64,000 nt of DNA from Haloglomus halophilum. GTDB taxonomy: Archaea > Halobacteriota > Halobacteria > Halobacteriales > Haloarculaceae. The stretch's first letter is position 1, and the number at the start of each line of letters is the position of its first letter. Of the stretch, positions 42,720 through 50,416 are shown one piece after another. A model generated the notes under the pieces. The model saw only the letters and a list, made by a program, of their open reading frames with translations. It did no database searches and was not told the origin of the DNA. The position numbers and the translations under genes were made by a program. Location: NCBI RefSeq assembly GCF_024298885.1, contig NZ_CP101166.1, positions 992,001 to 1,056,000 on the forward strand. Direction: 5' to 3'.

Positions 42720-43080
42720 GTAGCACGAGCCAGCTATTTGAGGGTTTGCTGGAACCACCTATGACACCTTATACTATACATATATTTCCATAATGGAGAG
42801 AATGATCCAACGCAATACAACATCTGACACTTATATTCGATATTCCAGTTTCGAATATACCATATGTCGATGTAGAACGGGCGTTCAGGCAGTGTGGGAA
42901 TGGGCATGGTCAGCAGGTGACCTCCAGTGACGTTCCAGCCGCGAGGCGTCACCGACCCATTCCTGGATGGAGTAGCGACCGCCTACGATGGCCCGGCGGA
43001 GCCGCGACGGGCACGACCAGCACATCCGCTGAAACCGGGCATCGTGGCGGCAGCTACCGGCCGAGACCCGTGATGGCCAC
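42720..43080 (+). other. AT-rich intergenic island
   Basis: The region 42735-42890 is strikingly AT-rich compared with its surroundings, with runs like ACTATACATATATTTCCATA. It contains a perfect inverted repeat (42832-42859). The rest up to 43080 returns to normal composition and carries no gene. A 72-codon minus frame (42734-42952) has no haloarchaeal codon use. It separates the small genes from the pilus locus and may be a regulatory region or transferred DNA. Confidence 0.55.
42832..42859. promoter_or_regulatory. Perfect 9-bp inverted repeat with 10-nt spacer (possible operator)
   Basis: TATATTCGA (42832-42840) and TCGAATATA (42851-42859) flank a 10-nt spacer, placing the half-sites one or two helical turns apart, as for a dimeric repressor. 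The nearest starts are the 34-aa gene (leftward) and, 257 nt away, the pilin-like gene at 43116. Confidence 0.45.
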
Positions 43081-43084
43081 GCAG

Positions 43085-43090
43085 TTTATG
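43085..43090 (+). promoter_or_regulatory. TATA element of the 43116 surface-protein gene
   Basis: TTTATG is centred 28.5 nt upstream of ATG 43116. The alternative in-frame GTG at 43095 lies only 7 nt from it, so ATG 43116 is the start. Confidence 0.6.
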
Positions 43091-43115
43091 CCTCGTGGAC
43101 CCCTCGTCGGGGACG

Positions 43116-44789
43116 ATGAACGGAAGACCCTCGCGAGGGCAGGCGACGATCGGGTTCGCGCTTATCGTCGGCATCGCCCTCATCGGGGTCGTGACCGTGG
43201 TGGCACTCGGCGCAACGGCCCTGACCGATATCCAGACCTCGTCGGGCACCGGTGCCGCCGAGCAGGCGATGACGCAGTTCGACTCCAAGACCTCCCAGGT
43301 CGCCCTCGGGGACTCGAACACCCAGACCGTCAGCGTCGGGCAGACCGCGGGCAGCTATCAGGTCGACCCGGACGCCGGCTACGTCCAGGTCGTCCACCAG
43401 AACTTCGACGGGGTCAACAACGGCCCTGGCGACCCCAACGACCACGTCATCTACGAGACGAAACTGGGGACCGTCAGCTACGAGCGCGGTGACACGGCCG
43501 TCGCCTACCAGTCCGGCGGCGTCTGGAAGAAGACCGGCGACGGTCAGAGCCGGATGGTCTCCCCGCCGGAGTTCCACTATCGCGGCTCGACGCTCACCTT
43601 CCCCATCGTCCGCGTGAACCAGGACAGCAACTCCGTACAGAGCGGCGGCGGCGCCGTCGACCTCCGGGTTTCGCAGTCCGGCGAGCCGGTCGATATCTTC
43701 CCCGACAGGAACTCGGGCTACCCCGACACCGACAGTGACGGTGACGGGTTCGTCGATGCCGACAACCCCGGCGACGACGACGACGACGGCGACGGCGGCG
43801 CCTACGTCAATCCCTCCGAGGACGGAACGGTCGTCGTCTACATCGAGAGCGAGTACTACAAGGCGTGGGCCGAGTACTTCGAGGACCGGACCGACGGGGC
43901 CATCCAGACCAGCGACACCGGCGGCGCGCTCATCAACGCGAACCCCGATCCGGCTGGCGATGGGAACGACGGCCAAGTCGTCGCTGTCGAACTCGTCAGT
44001 ACCGGACAGACGGGCACGTTCGCGATGCCCGGTGAGGGCTCCTCGCTCGGCGTCTCCGGGGTCAGCGACCACTCGATGACGGACTTCGAGATCACCGTCG
44101 CCCCCGACACGAATGATCAGGCGAGCTTCAACAACCTCCAGTGGTCGATGTACGTCGACGACGGCGGCAAGGAGTTCGAGATGCACCTCCGGTCGGACGG
44201 GGGGGGCTCGTGTTCGAACCAGGAGTTCACGCTGGTCATCTTCTACTCCCCGGCGGGTACCGACGACTACCACGGCTGGAAACAGGAGAACATGGACTCG
44301 TTCAAGCAGTGCTCCGACCTCGACGGCGACGGTGACGACGAAATCCGCCTCAACCCGCACTTCGTCGACGACGAGGATGACGACGGCAAACCCCGCGAGC
44401 CGGGCGATGCCAGCGAGAACGACTTCAACCTCACCTACACCTCGCTCAGCAGCAACGACCTGATCCACTTCGGAGTGGGCGGGTCGAGCGACCGGGACCT
44501 GATCGCGTCACCGACGTTCGACCAGCACGCCAGTGGGGTGGGCTGGGAATCCATCACGTACGACGCCGACACGAGCGACGACACCAACCCGAGCGAGGAG
44601 ACCACCGACGGCCTCGTCAACCACTACTTCTCGCTGCTGGGGCCGGGGTTCGACCTGGTCGTCGACGACAAGAGTGGCAGTTCCGTCCAGGAGAGCGATT
44701 CGGCAGGGAACATCGAGTACGCCGGGGGTGACGAGTTCATCACCTTCATCCACATCTCGAAGAACGACGTCGAGGTCACGATCGACTGA
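43116..44789 (+). CDS. Pilin-like surface protein with Asp-rich calcium-type repeats (DUF7289-like)
   Basis: A 557-residue exported protein. NGRPSRGQATIGFALIVGIA is a pilin-type N-terminal helix with a basic n-region. AMTQFDSKTSQVALGDSNTQ and SPPEFHYRGSTLTFPIV are shared with the 10544-12790 protein. Asp-rich loops near 205-232 (DTDSDGDGFVDADNPGDDDD) and near 405-430 (DLDGDGDDEIRLNP) look like thrombospondin-type calcium sites. It is convergent with the pilus operon, 54 nt between stops, so it probably supplies a large subunit or adhesin for that machine. Start set by the TATA at 43085. Confidence 0.72.
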   Translation: MNGRPSRGQATIGFALIVGIALIGVVTVVALGATALTDIQTSSGTGAAEQAMTQFDSKTSQVALGDSNTQTVSVGQTAGSYQVDPDAGYVQVVHQNFDGVNNGPGDPNDHVIYETKLGTVSYERGDTAVAYQSGGVWKKTGDGQSRMVSPPEFHYRGSTLTFPIVRVNQDSNSVQSGGGAVDLRVSQSGEPVDIFPDRNSGYPDTDSDGDGFVDADNPGDDDDDGDGGAYVNPSEDGTVVVYIESEYYKAWAEYFEDRTDGAIQTSDTGGALINANPDPAGDGNDGQVVAVELVSTGQTGTFAMPGEGSSLGVSGVSDHSMTDFEITVAPDTNDQASFNNLQWSMYVDDGGKEFEMHLRSDGGGSCSNQEFTLVIFYSPAGTDDYHGWKQENMDSFKQCSDLDGDGDDEIRLNPHFVDDEDDDGKPREPGDASENDFNLTYTSLSSNDLIHFGVGGSSDRDLIASPTFDQHASGVGWESITYDADTSDDTNPSEETTDGLVNHYFSLLGPGFDLVVDDKSGSSVQESDSAGNIEYAGGDEFITFIHISKNDVEVTID

Positions 44790-44843
44790 GCAGGGGGCCG
44801 GCAGCCACGAGTGCGGGACTGACGATGTACCGCGTCCACTTCC

Positions 44844-45788
44844 TTATCGGTAGATGACGTCGATGCGCGTCGCCGTGGAGTAGACGTTCTCGGCGGCGAG
44901 GCTGCACTCGACGGTCTCGGTACCGCCGACGTCGATGATATCGCACGCGCTGGAGGACCCGGCGCGTGCATCGAAGTTGCCGCCGGCCTCGGCGACCTGC
45001 TCCTCGATGTAGTCGTGCCAAATCTCGTTGCGATCCGGCGAGGATTGGATACGGACCGTGACGTTGTACTCCGTGCCGGTGGTCCCGTCAGGGTTGTCGT
45101 CGCGGGGATTGGCGAACACGCTGGTGTCGACATCTCCGGGGTCGTCCTCGGCGATGGTGACCTCCCGGATGGCCAGCAGGGTCCGCACGAGGACCGTCCG
45201 CTGGCTCCCCGTGCTCTCCGGACCCACGTTCCGCGTCTCGATGACGGGCAGGATGAGCGTTTTCTCGTCGTCCGCGGTGCCGGCGGTGTCGTCGGGCCCC
45301 TCGTCGAGCGTCAGCAGGAACGGCGGGTTCTTGTCCATCACGGTGCCGCTCCGGTCCTCCCGGAACAGCGCCCCGTTCGCGTAGACGAGGTCGGTCCCGC
45401 CGTCGGCGGAGTAGACGATGGGCTGGTACTCGATGACGGAGACGTTCCCCCCCATCTTGTTCCGTATCGTGATGTTGACCCGGACGCGGTCGCCGAACTC
45501 CATCTGCGCGTCGGAGACCTTGATCTCGGTCGCCCGGCTCGGCGCCGCCTGCCGGTGGATGTCCCCGATGTTGTCCGCGAGCACGTCGAACGCGCGCTCG
45601 GCGTTGTTCACCTGCTCGGACGAGCGGGTGTTCTCCAGCCCGCCGATACCGGAGACGTACACCAGCGCGACCGTCGCGGCGATGAGCGAGAAGACCAGGG
45701 CGAAGCTGATGACCTCGCTCACGCCACGGTCGGCGGCGGTCCGCCCGGCAGCACCGGACTCGCAGCGGGCTCCGAACCGTTCAGACAT
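44844..45788 (-). CDS. Pilin-like protein, last gene of pilus operon
   Basis: A 314-residue protein. The N-terminus has basic residues, then RGVSEVISFALVFSLIAATV and ALVYVSGIGGLENTRSSEQV, a pilin-type helix followed by an amphipathic segment. NNAERAFDVLADNIGDIHRQ continues it. The remainder is a beta-rich extracellular domain with sequons. The start overlaps the preceding gene by 8 nt, so it belongs to the same transcript. The family is a haloarchaeal DUF of the 72xx group; the exact number is not certain. It is probably a minor pilin. Confidence 0.7.
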   Translation of the reverse strand: MSERFGARCESGAAGRTAADRGVSEVISFALVFSLIAATVALVYVSGIGGLENTRSSEQVNNAERAFDVLADNIGDIHRQAAPSRATEIKVSDAQMEFGDRVRVNITIRNKMGGNVSVIEYQPIVYSADGGTDLVYANGALFREDRSGTVMDKNPPFLLTLDEGPDDTAGTADDEKTLILPVIETRNVGPESTGSQRTVLVRTLLAIREVTIAEDDPGDVDTSVFANPRDDNPDGTTGTEYNVTVRIQSSPDRNEIWHDYIEEQVAEAGGNFDARAGSSSACDIIDVGGTETVECSLAAENVYSTATRIDVIYR

Positions 45789-46254
45789 TGCTCACCACCA
45801 GCGTGTTGTCGGTATCGTCGGCCGGGTCGTTCTCCTCGAACGCCACCTGGATATCACCCCCGTCGACGCTGGTCGCCTCGAGCCCGTTCGAGATGAACTG
45901 CGTCTGGACATCGACGCGGACCGTCACCTCTGGCTCGGCCGAGGTCAACAGGAGATGCGTCTCTCCACTCGTCACCACCTCCACCGTGTAGGCCGACCCG
46001 GTCACCCGGTCCGGGAGGTTGCGCTGGACCCGGATGTTCGACGCGTCCGTGCCGACGAGCCGGTCCGCCGAGGCGATGTCGGCGGCGATCTGGTGACCGA
46101 TGACCGTCAGCTCCGAGCGGGTGCTGGTGACGCGCTGGTCCTGCAGGAACCCGCCGCCGGCGATGAGCAGCCCCGAGATGAGCAGCGCCGAGATGCCGAG
46201 CGAGAGGGTGTAACCGACGGTCGTCGAGACGGCCCGGTCGTCGAACTCACGCAT
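45781..46254 (-). CDS. Minor pilin-like protein (DUF7266-like)
   Basis: A 157-residue protein with RAVSTTVGYTLSLGISALLI and SGLLIAGGGFLQDQR at the N-terminus, a pilin-like helix preceded by a short charged tail, followed by a small beta domain (SAYTVEVVTSGETHLLLTSA). This corresponds to the haloarchaeal family I recall as DUF7266, normally found with PilB/PilC-type genes. It overlaps the next gene by 8 nt and follows the previous one by 21 nt. Confidence 0.72.
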   Translation of the reverse strand: MREFDDRAVSTTVGYTLSLGISALLISGLLIAGGGFLQDQRVTSTRSELTVIGHQIAADIASADRLVGTDASNIRVQRNLPDRVTGSAYTVEVVTSGETHLLLTSAEPEVTVRVDVQTQFISNGLEATSVDGGDIQVAFEENDPADDTDNTLVVSNV

Positions 46255-46275
46255 CGTGGTCCACCCCCACCGCGC

Positions 46276-47502
46276 TCACGGCTCGTTCGGCGCCACCGTC
46301 ACGGTCGATTCGTAGCTCATGGAGTCCGACTGGTAGTCCAGCGAGACGGTGGCGTCGTAGAGGGCCGGCTCGATGTAGGGGCTCTCCGTGCTGTACGGTG
46401 AGGTGTGTGCGGATGGGTCCGGGTGGGACTGGTAGAAGTCGTCGAACGTGGGGTCGGACAGGCCGAGCAGGCTCACGTCCAGCAGGTCCAGAGCGTCGTA
46501 ATCGTCGTCGAACGTGTCGGTCGGTTCGTCCACGACCAGTTCGTAGTCGCCACCGATCTGGTCGCCCTCGACGAAAATCAGCTGGTACGGGTCCGAGATT
46601 CTCGACTGGAAGGCGAACACGTCGCTGCAGGCGCCATCGGCACCTTCTACCCGCCCGTTGGAGACATCGACCGTGAATGTACTGTCGACATTCTCGATTG
46701 TGCAGGTACGCGTCACTCCCGTGTCGTAGTTCCGAGACGTCACCCTCACGTCGTCCGGGTCGTCGTCTGACGGATAGATGGCGAAGGAGTAGTCGATGTC
46801 GCCGTCGTCGCCGACATCGTAGACAGCGGTGAACGGGGCGCCGTCGAGCGACAGGGAGTCCACCAGTTCTAGGTTCGTGCCGCCATCGAGACGCAGGTCC
46901 GCTAGGTAGTCGCCCACCACCCCCACCTCGAGTTGCAGCAGTGAACCTCCTTCGTTCCCCAGCTGGTCGTGGTCGACGGTCATACTGAAATCTCGGACCC
47001 TGGAGGAGCCAGGGGTAACACTCCAGTAGTCGACAACGAGATCGCCGGTGAGACTCGACAGAAGGTCGATTTCCAGTACCGCGTCCGACTCGTTCGGCTC
47101 GAACGTTCCACCGTCGTCCTGCGTGATGCGCGTCCCACGCGTGTACGGGTCGGTATCCACCACGCTCACATCCACGTACTGCCCCTCGCGAGCGCTGTCG
47201 CGGACGGTCCAGTCCGACCAGTTGTCGATGGCGTCGTCGAAGTTGCTCTCCAGATCCGTATACGACGTGTGCGAGTCGAGGTCGTGATGGAGATGTTCCA
47301 TCGCGACGCCGGCACCCTGTGCGGCCTCCCGTTCCAGCGTCACGATCTGACCGCTCTCCTGCTGGTTCGCGCGGGTCGCGAGGTTCTCCGCGTAGATGGA
47401 GGCGTTCAGCACCAGTGCGATACCCACGAGAACGATCGCGAGCGACAGCGCTCCGACGAGGATGAGCTGCCCGTTCTCCCGTCGCTCGCGAACGTCCCAC
47501 AT
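46276..47502 (-). CDS. Pilin-like protein (DUF7261-like), copy 2
   Basis: A 408-residue protein. RRENGQLILVGALSLAIVLV and GIALVLNASIYAENLATR match the neighbour copy's IGIALVLNGSIFAENLATR, so the two are tandem paralogues. The body carries a C-x-C pair and Asp-rich strands (YDVGDDGDIDYSFAIYPSDD). The start is ATG 47502; an upstream GTG at 47526 would lie too near the TATA-like CATATC. GC is lower than in the flanking genes, hinting at a different history. Gaps are 21 nt downstream and 69 nt upstream. Confidence 0.7.
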   Translation of the reverse strand: MWDVRERRENGQLILVGALSLAIVLVGIALVLNASIYAENLATRANQQESGQIVTLEREAAQGAGVAMEHLHHDLDSHTSYTDLESNFDDAIDNWSDWTVRDSAREGQYVDVSVVDTDPYTRGTRITQDDGGTFEPNESDAVLEIDLLSSLTGDLVVDYWSVTPGSSRVRDFSMTVDHDQLGNEGGSLLQLEVGVVGDYLADLRLDGGTNLELVDSLSLDGAPFTAVYDVGDDGDIDYSFAIYPSDDDPDDVRVTSRNYDTGVTRTCTIENVDSTFTVDVSNGRVEGADGACSDVFAFQSRISDPYQLIFVEGDQIGGDYELVVDEPTDTFDDDYDALDLLDVSLLGLSDPTFDDFYQSHPDPSAHTSPYSTESPYIEPALYDATVSLDYQSDSMSYESTVTVAPNEP

Positions 47503-47571
47503 AGCTGGTTCGTGCTGAGATTGCACTTCGAGCCGATATGCCTTTCGGCCGTACTGGCGATAACCGGCGGT

Positions 47572-48966
47572 TCATAACGGGCACGCCCCGCTGGTGTCGG
47601 TATCGCCGTCGGCGTCGTGGGTCACCGTCCGGGTACGCTCGGCCATCCCGTCGGTGACGGTCACGGCCAGGTCATAGGTGTTGCCACCACCGTCGGTCTC
47701 CGAGACGGAGAGGAGCCCACCGGCCGACTCGCCCCCGATACTGGTGTCCTCGGCGGTGTCCACGACGGTGCCGCCGTCGACCAGTTCGAGGGTGACCTTG
47801 CTCAGGTCGCCGTTCGGATCCTCGACGGTCCAGTCGACGGTGAACGACGCGTCCCCGTCGGTGGCGGAGTTGTCGGTCACGTCGAGCGAGGCGACCAGCG
47901 GCGTATCCAGGGAGTCACCGGCCTGTTCGGGCATGACCTGTACCGTCGCGTCGGTCGTGGCCTGGTGGCTCCGGTAGCGCAGGTCGACCGTCCCGGCGTA
48001 GATGGCGGGCACGCTGTACGGGTCGTCACCGACCGTGTCGGCGTACGTGGTCCCGCTGCAGGCGGCGCCGTAGTTCACGTGGTCGACCTGCTCGTCGAGG
48101 GATTCCTCGGAGGCGGACGGCCCGTCGAGCCGGTCGACGACGAGCCGGTAGGTCCCCAGCGCCAGGTCGCCGTTGGTGACGTTCACCTCGTACGTGCCGC
48201 TCGTCTCGGCCACCGGACCGAGCGCATCGCAGTACGCGCCGTCGACGGTCGGTCGCCCGGTCAGCGAGACGGTGGCGGCCCCGCCCTCGGCGTCGCACTC
48301 GCGGACGGCACCGGAGCCGACCTCGCTGACCGCGACCCGAACAGTCGAGTCGTCGCTGTCCTCGTAGACGGCCACCTCGTGGGCCGTCCCCGTCGCGGCC
48401 GTCAGCGTCACCTCGAACGCGTCACCGGTTCCGCCCGTCAGTTGGGTGGTGACCTCGCTCGTCGAGTCCGACGCCGTCGGGTCGGCCGTCAGCTCGAACG
48501 CCCGGACGTGGGCCGATGCGACCATCGTCCAGTCGCCGGTGGTCGTCGTCGCGTCCCGGGGCGTGAAGTCGGTGCTCGCGTCGGCGTCGACCACCTGCGT
48601 GCCCGGACGGCTCCCGTCGGTCGTCAGCTGGATGGCCTCGCCGTCGAGCGACCGACGGTTGGCGAGCTGGTCGGCCAGTGTCTCGACCCGGGGCTGGTAA
48701 CGGCTGTCCCTGAGCGTGTCGAACGACTCGCCGGCACCGTCCTGGTTCGTGCTTCCGATGGCGTCTCCGACCCCATCGGCGACCGTGCTACGGAACTCCT
48801 GGATGTCGGCGCTTGCGCCGCCGCTCTGCCGCGTCGCGAGGTTCTCGGCGAAGATCGAGCCGTTCAGCACCAGCGCGATGCCGATGAATATCATCGCGAG
48901 CACGATGCCACCGAGGAGGAGCAACTGGCCTCGGGCGGAATCCCGTCGGCCGGACCGCGCCGTCAC
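47572..48966 (-). CDS. Pilin-like protein (DUF7261-like), copy 1
   Basis: A 464-residue protein. SARGQLLLLGGIVLAMIFIG and IALVLNGSIFAENLATR form the membrane helix. A long beta-rich extracellular part follows and ends in an Ig-like domain (SFTVDWTVEDPNGDLSKVTL). The start is GTG 48966, which overlaps the stop of the preceding gene (GTGA); GTG 48975 is a possible alternative. The overlap shows translational coupling. A C-terminal Ig-like fold of the same type ends the 10544-12790 protein. Confidence 0.7.
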   Translation of the reverse strand: MTARSGRRDSARGQLLLLGGIVLAMIFIGIALVLNGSIFAENLATRQSGGASADIQEFRSTVADGVGDAIGSTNQDGAGESFDTLRDSRYQPRVETLADQLANRRSLDGEAIQLTTDGSRPGTQVVDADASTDFTPRDATTTTGDWTMVASAHVRAFELTADPTASDSTSEVTTQLTGGTGDAFEVTLTAATGTAHEVAVYEDSDDSTVRVAVSEVGSGAVRECDAEGGAATVSLTGRPTVDGAYCDALGPVAETSGTYEVNVTNGDLALGTYRLVVDRLDGPSASEESLDEQVDHVNYGAACSGTTYADTVGDDPYSVPAIYAGTVDLRYRSHQATTDATVQVMPEQAGDSLDTPLVASLDVTDNSATDGDASFTVDWTVEDPNGDLSKVTLELVDGGTVVDTAEDTSIGGESAGGLLSVSETDGGGNTYDLAVTVTDGMAERTRTVTHDADGDTDTSGACPL

Positions 48967-49601
48967 ATCCGCCACGCGACCACCTCGACGCGTACCACGT
49001 TGTACAGTCCGTCCGAGTCCGGGAGGTCGGGCGCGTAGAAGTCGCTCTTCGTCCAGTCGTTCCCGTCGCTGGGGTCGCCGTCGTCGAGGCACCGGCTTTC
49101 GTCGGTCGTCTCGTCCTCGTTCAGCATGCAGTCGCTGTCGTACAGCGTCACCGTCCGCGAGGCACTGATGGCGTTGTCGCTCGGCCGCCCCCGGTAGACC
49201 ATCCGCTGGGTCACCCACGACCCGCTGCCGCTCTGGTAGGAGACGTAGACGTTGTACGCGATGGCGCGACCGCCGTACGCCATCGAGAGCGCCTCGCCGA
49301 ACTCGTTGTCCGGTGGCCCGTTCGTGTAGTAGACGCCGGGGGCGCCGTAGAAATTGAACTCGTCGTCGCCGTCCTTGTCGCCCCAGAACAGCACCGAGTC
49401 CTTCAGATGGCCGTTCTCCGCGGAGACCGCCAGCACGCCGTCGGCGACGGACTGCATCTGGTTCTCGATATGCTGGCTGGACGTACTGGCGGATAGCGGC
49501 GTTACGGCCGTCACCTGCAGGGCGAACGTCAGGCTCGACAGCAGCAGGATGGCCGCCACGACGCCTTCCAGCGTGTGGGCCTGCCCGCGGTCCCGGCTCA
49601 T
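48963..49601 (-). CDS. Pilin-like protein (DUF7288-like)
   Basis: A 212-residue protein starting SRDRGQAHTLEGVVAAILLL, then SSLTFALQVTAVTPLSASTS and SQHIENQMQSVADGVLAVSA. This N-terminus is highly characteristic of the family recalled as DUF7288 in haloarchaeal pilus clusters. One helix anchors or assembles it; the remainder is extracellular. Its stop overlaps the next gene's start by 4 nt. Confidence 0.75.
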   Translation of the reverse strand: MSRDRGQAHTLEGVVAAILLLSSLTFALQVTAVTPLSASTSSQHIENQMQSVADGVLAVSAENGHLKDSVLFWGDKDGDDEFNFYGAPGVYYTNGPPDNEFGEALSMAYGGRAIAYNVYVSYQSGSGSWVTQRMVYRGRPSDNAISASRTVTLYDSDCMLNEDETTDESRCLDDGDPSDGNDWTKSDFYAPDLPDSDGLYNVVRVEVVAWRM

Positions 49602-49662
49602 CCCAGTACCTCCAGTGAACGCACGATGGCTGACGGTTCGGGGCGACTGTACAAGTACCTCA

Positions 49663-50409
49663 TCACCACACCCGTACGTAGACGGTCGCCCGGATACCGT
49701 CGATTGTCACGATGCGACGGGCCACGACGACCGACCCGGAGTCCTCGGGTGGGTCCCCACCAGCCACGAACGGGATATCCTGGTCGGCGCCACTCACGTC
49801 GCACGGCCCTCCGACCGGGCCGTTGGCATCGACCAGCGGGTCGATGACCTCGGCGTCCGAGGTGGAGCGATTGTTGGCGTCCAGACACAGCAGTTTCGTG
49901 ACGCTATCGGAGTTGTTGTCCGCCCGGATCTCGACCTGTAGCCCGGGCGACAGCGCCCGGTCGATGTTGCCGCCGTCGCCGATTCCGGCGACACCGAGAC
50001 GTTCGTGCAGATACGTCGGTTCGAAGTTGCAGCTCCCGTCCCAGAACGACTTGGTGGTAACGTCGTCGTACGACTGGAGGCTCTCGTAGTTCGACGAATC
50101 GAGATTTCCCGGCCAGAAGAACGCCATCGTACACGCCTTGTCAAGCACGTACGGCTCGCTGGGGTCGACGAGCGTCCCCTCGACGAGCTGGCTTGCCACG
50201 CGGTTCGCGATGATGGTGTCCTCCGTGCCACTGTCGGCGAACGGCTGGACGAGGTTCGGCGTGAACGAGATGACGAACGCGACCGAGATGAGAAAGAGGC
50301 TCATCCCGACCGCGAAATCGAGCGTCGTCTGCCCGCGGCTCCGCCCATCACCGTCGCTGGGACCGGGCGTGTCTCCGCGCGCGTCGAACGTGGGGGGTTT
50401 GGCCTGCAT
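49663..50409 (-). CDS. Pilin-like protein (DUF7287-like)
   Basis: A 248-residue protein. An acidic start leads to RSRGQTTLDFAVGMSLFLIS and VAFVISFTPNLVQPF, a pilin-type helix with a Gly just before it, as at class III signal-peptidase sites. The extracellular domain has three cysteines, of which two could pair. It follows the platform protein gene by 7 nt, so it is strongly co-translated with the export machinery and may be the major or first-assembled subunit. Confidence 0.72.
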   Translation of the reverse strand: MQAKPPTFDARGDTPGPSDGDGRSRGQTTLDFAVGMSLFLISVAFVISFTPNLVQPFADSGTEDTIIANRVASQLVEGTLVDPSEPYVLDKACTMAFFWPGNLDSSNYESLQSYDDVTTKSFWDGSCNFEPTYLHERLGVAGIGDGGNIDRALSPGLQVEIRADNNSDSVTKLLCLDANNRSTSDAEVIDPLVDANGPVGGPCDVSGADQDIPFVAGGDPPEDSGSVVVARRIVTIDGIRATVYVRVW

Positions 50410-50416
50410 GCTGGCC

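Noticed and set aside
42734-42952. 72-codon minus-strand frame in the AT-rich island
   Set aside because: Codon use is unlike haloarchaeal genes and there is no promoter spacing; composition explains the open frame.
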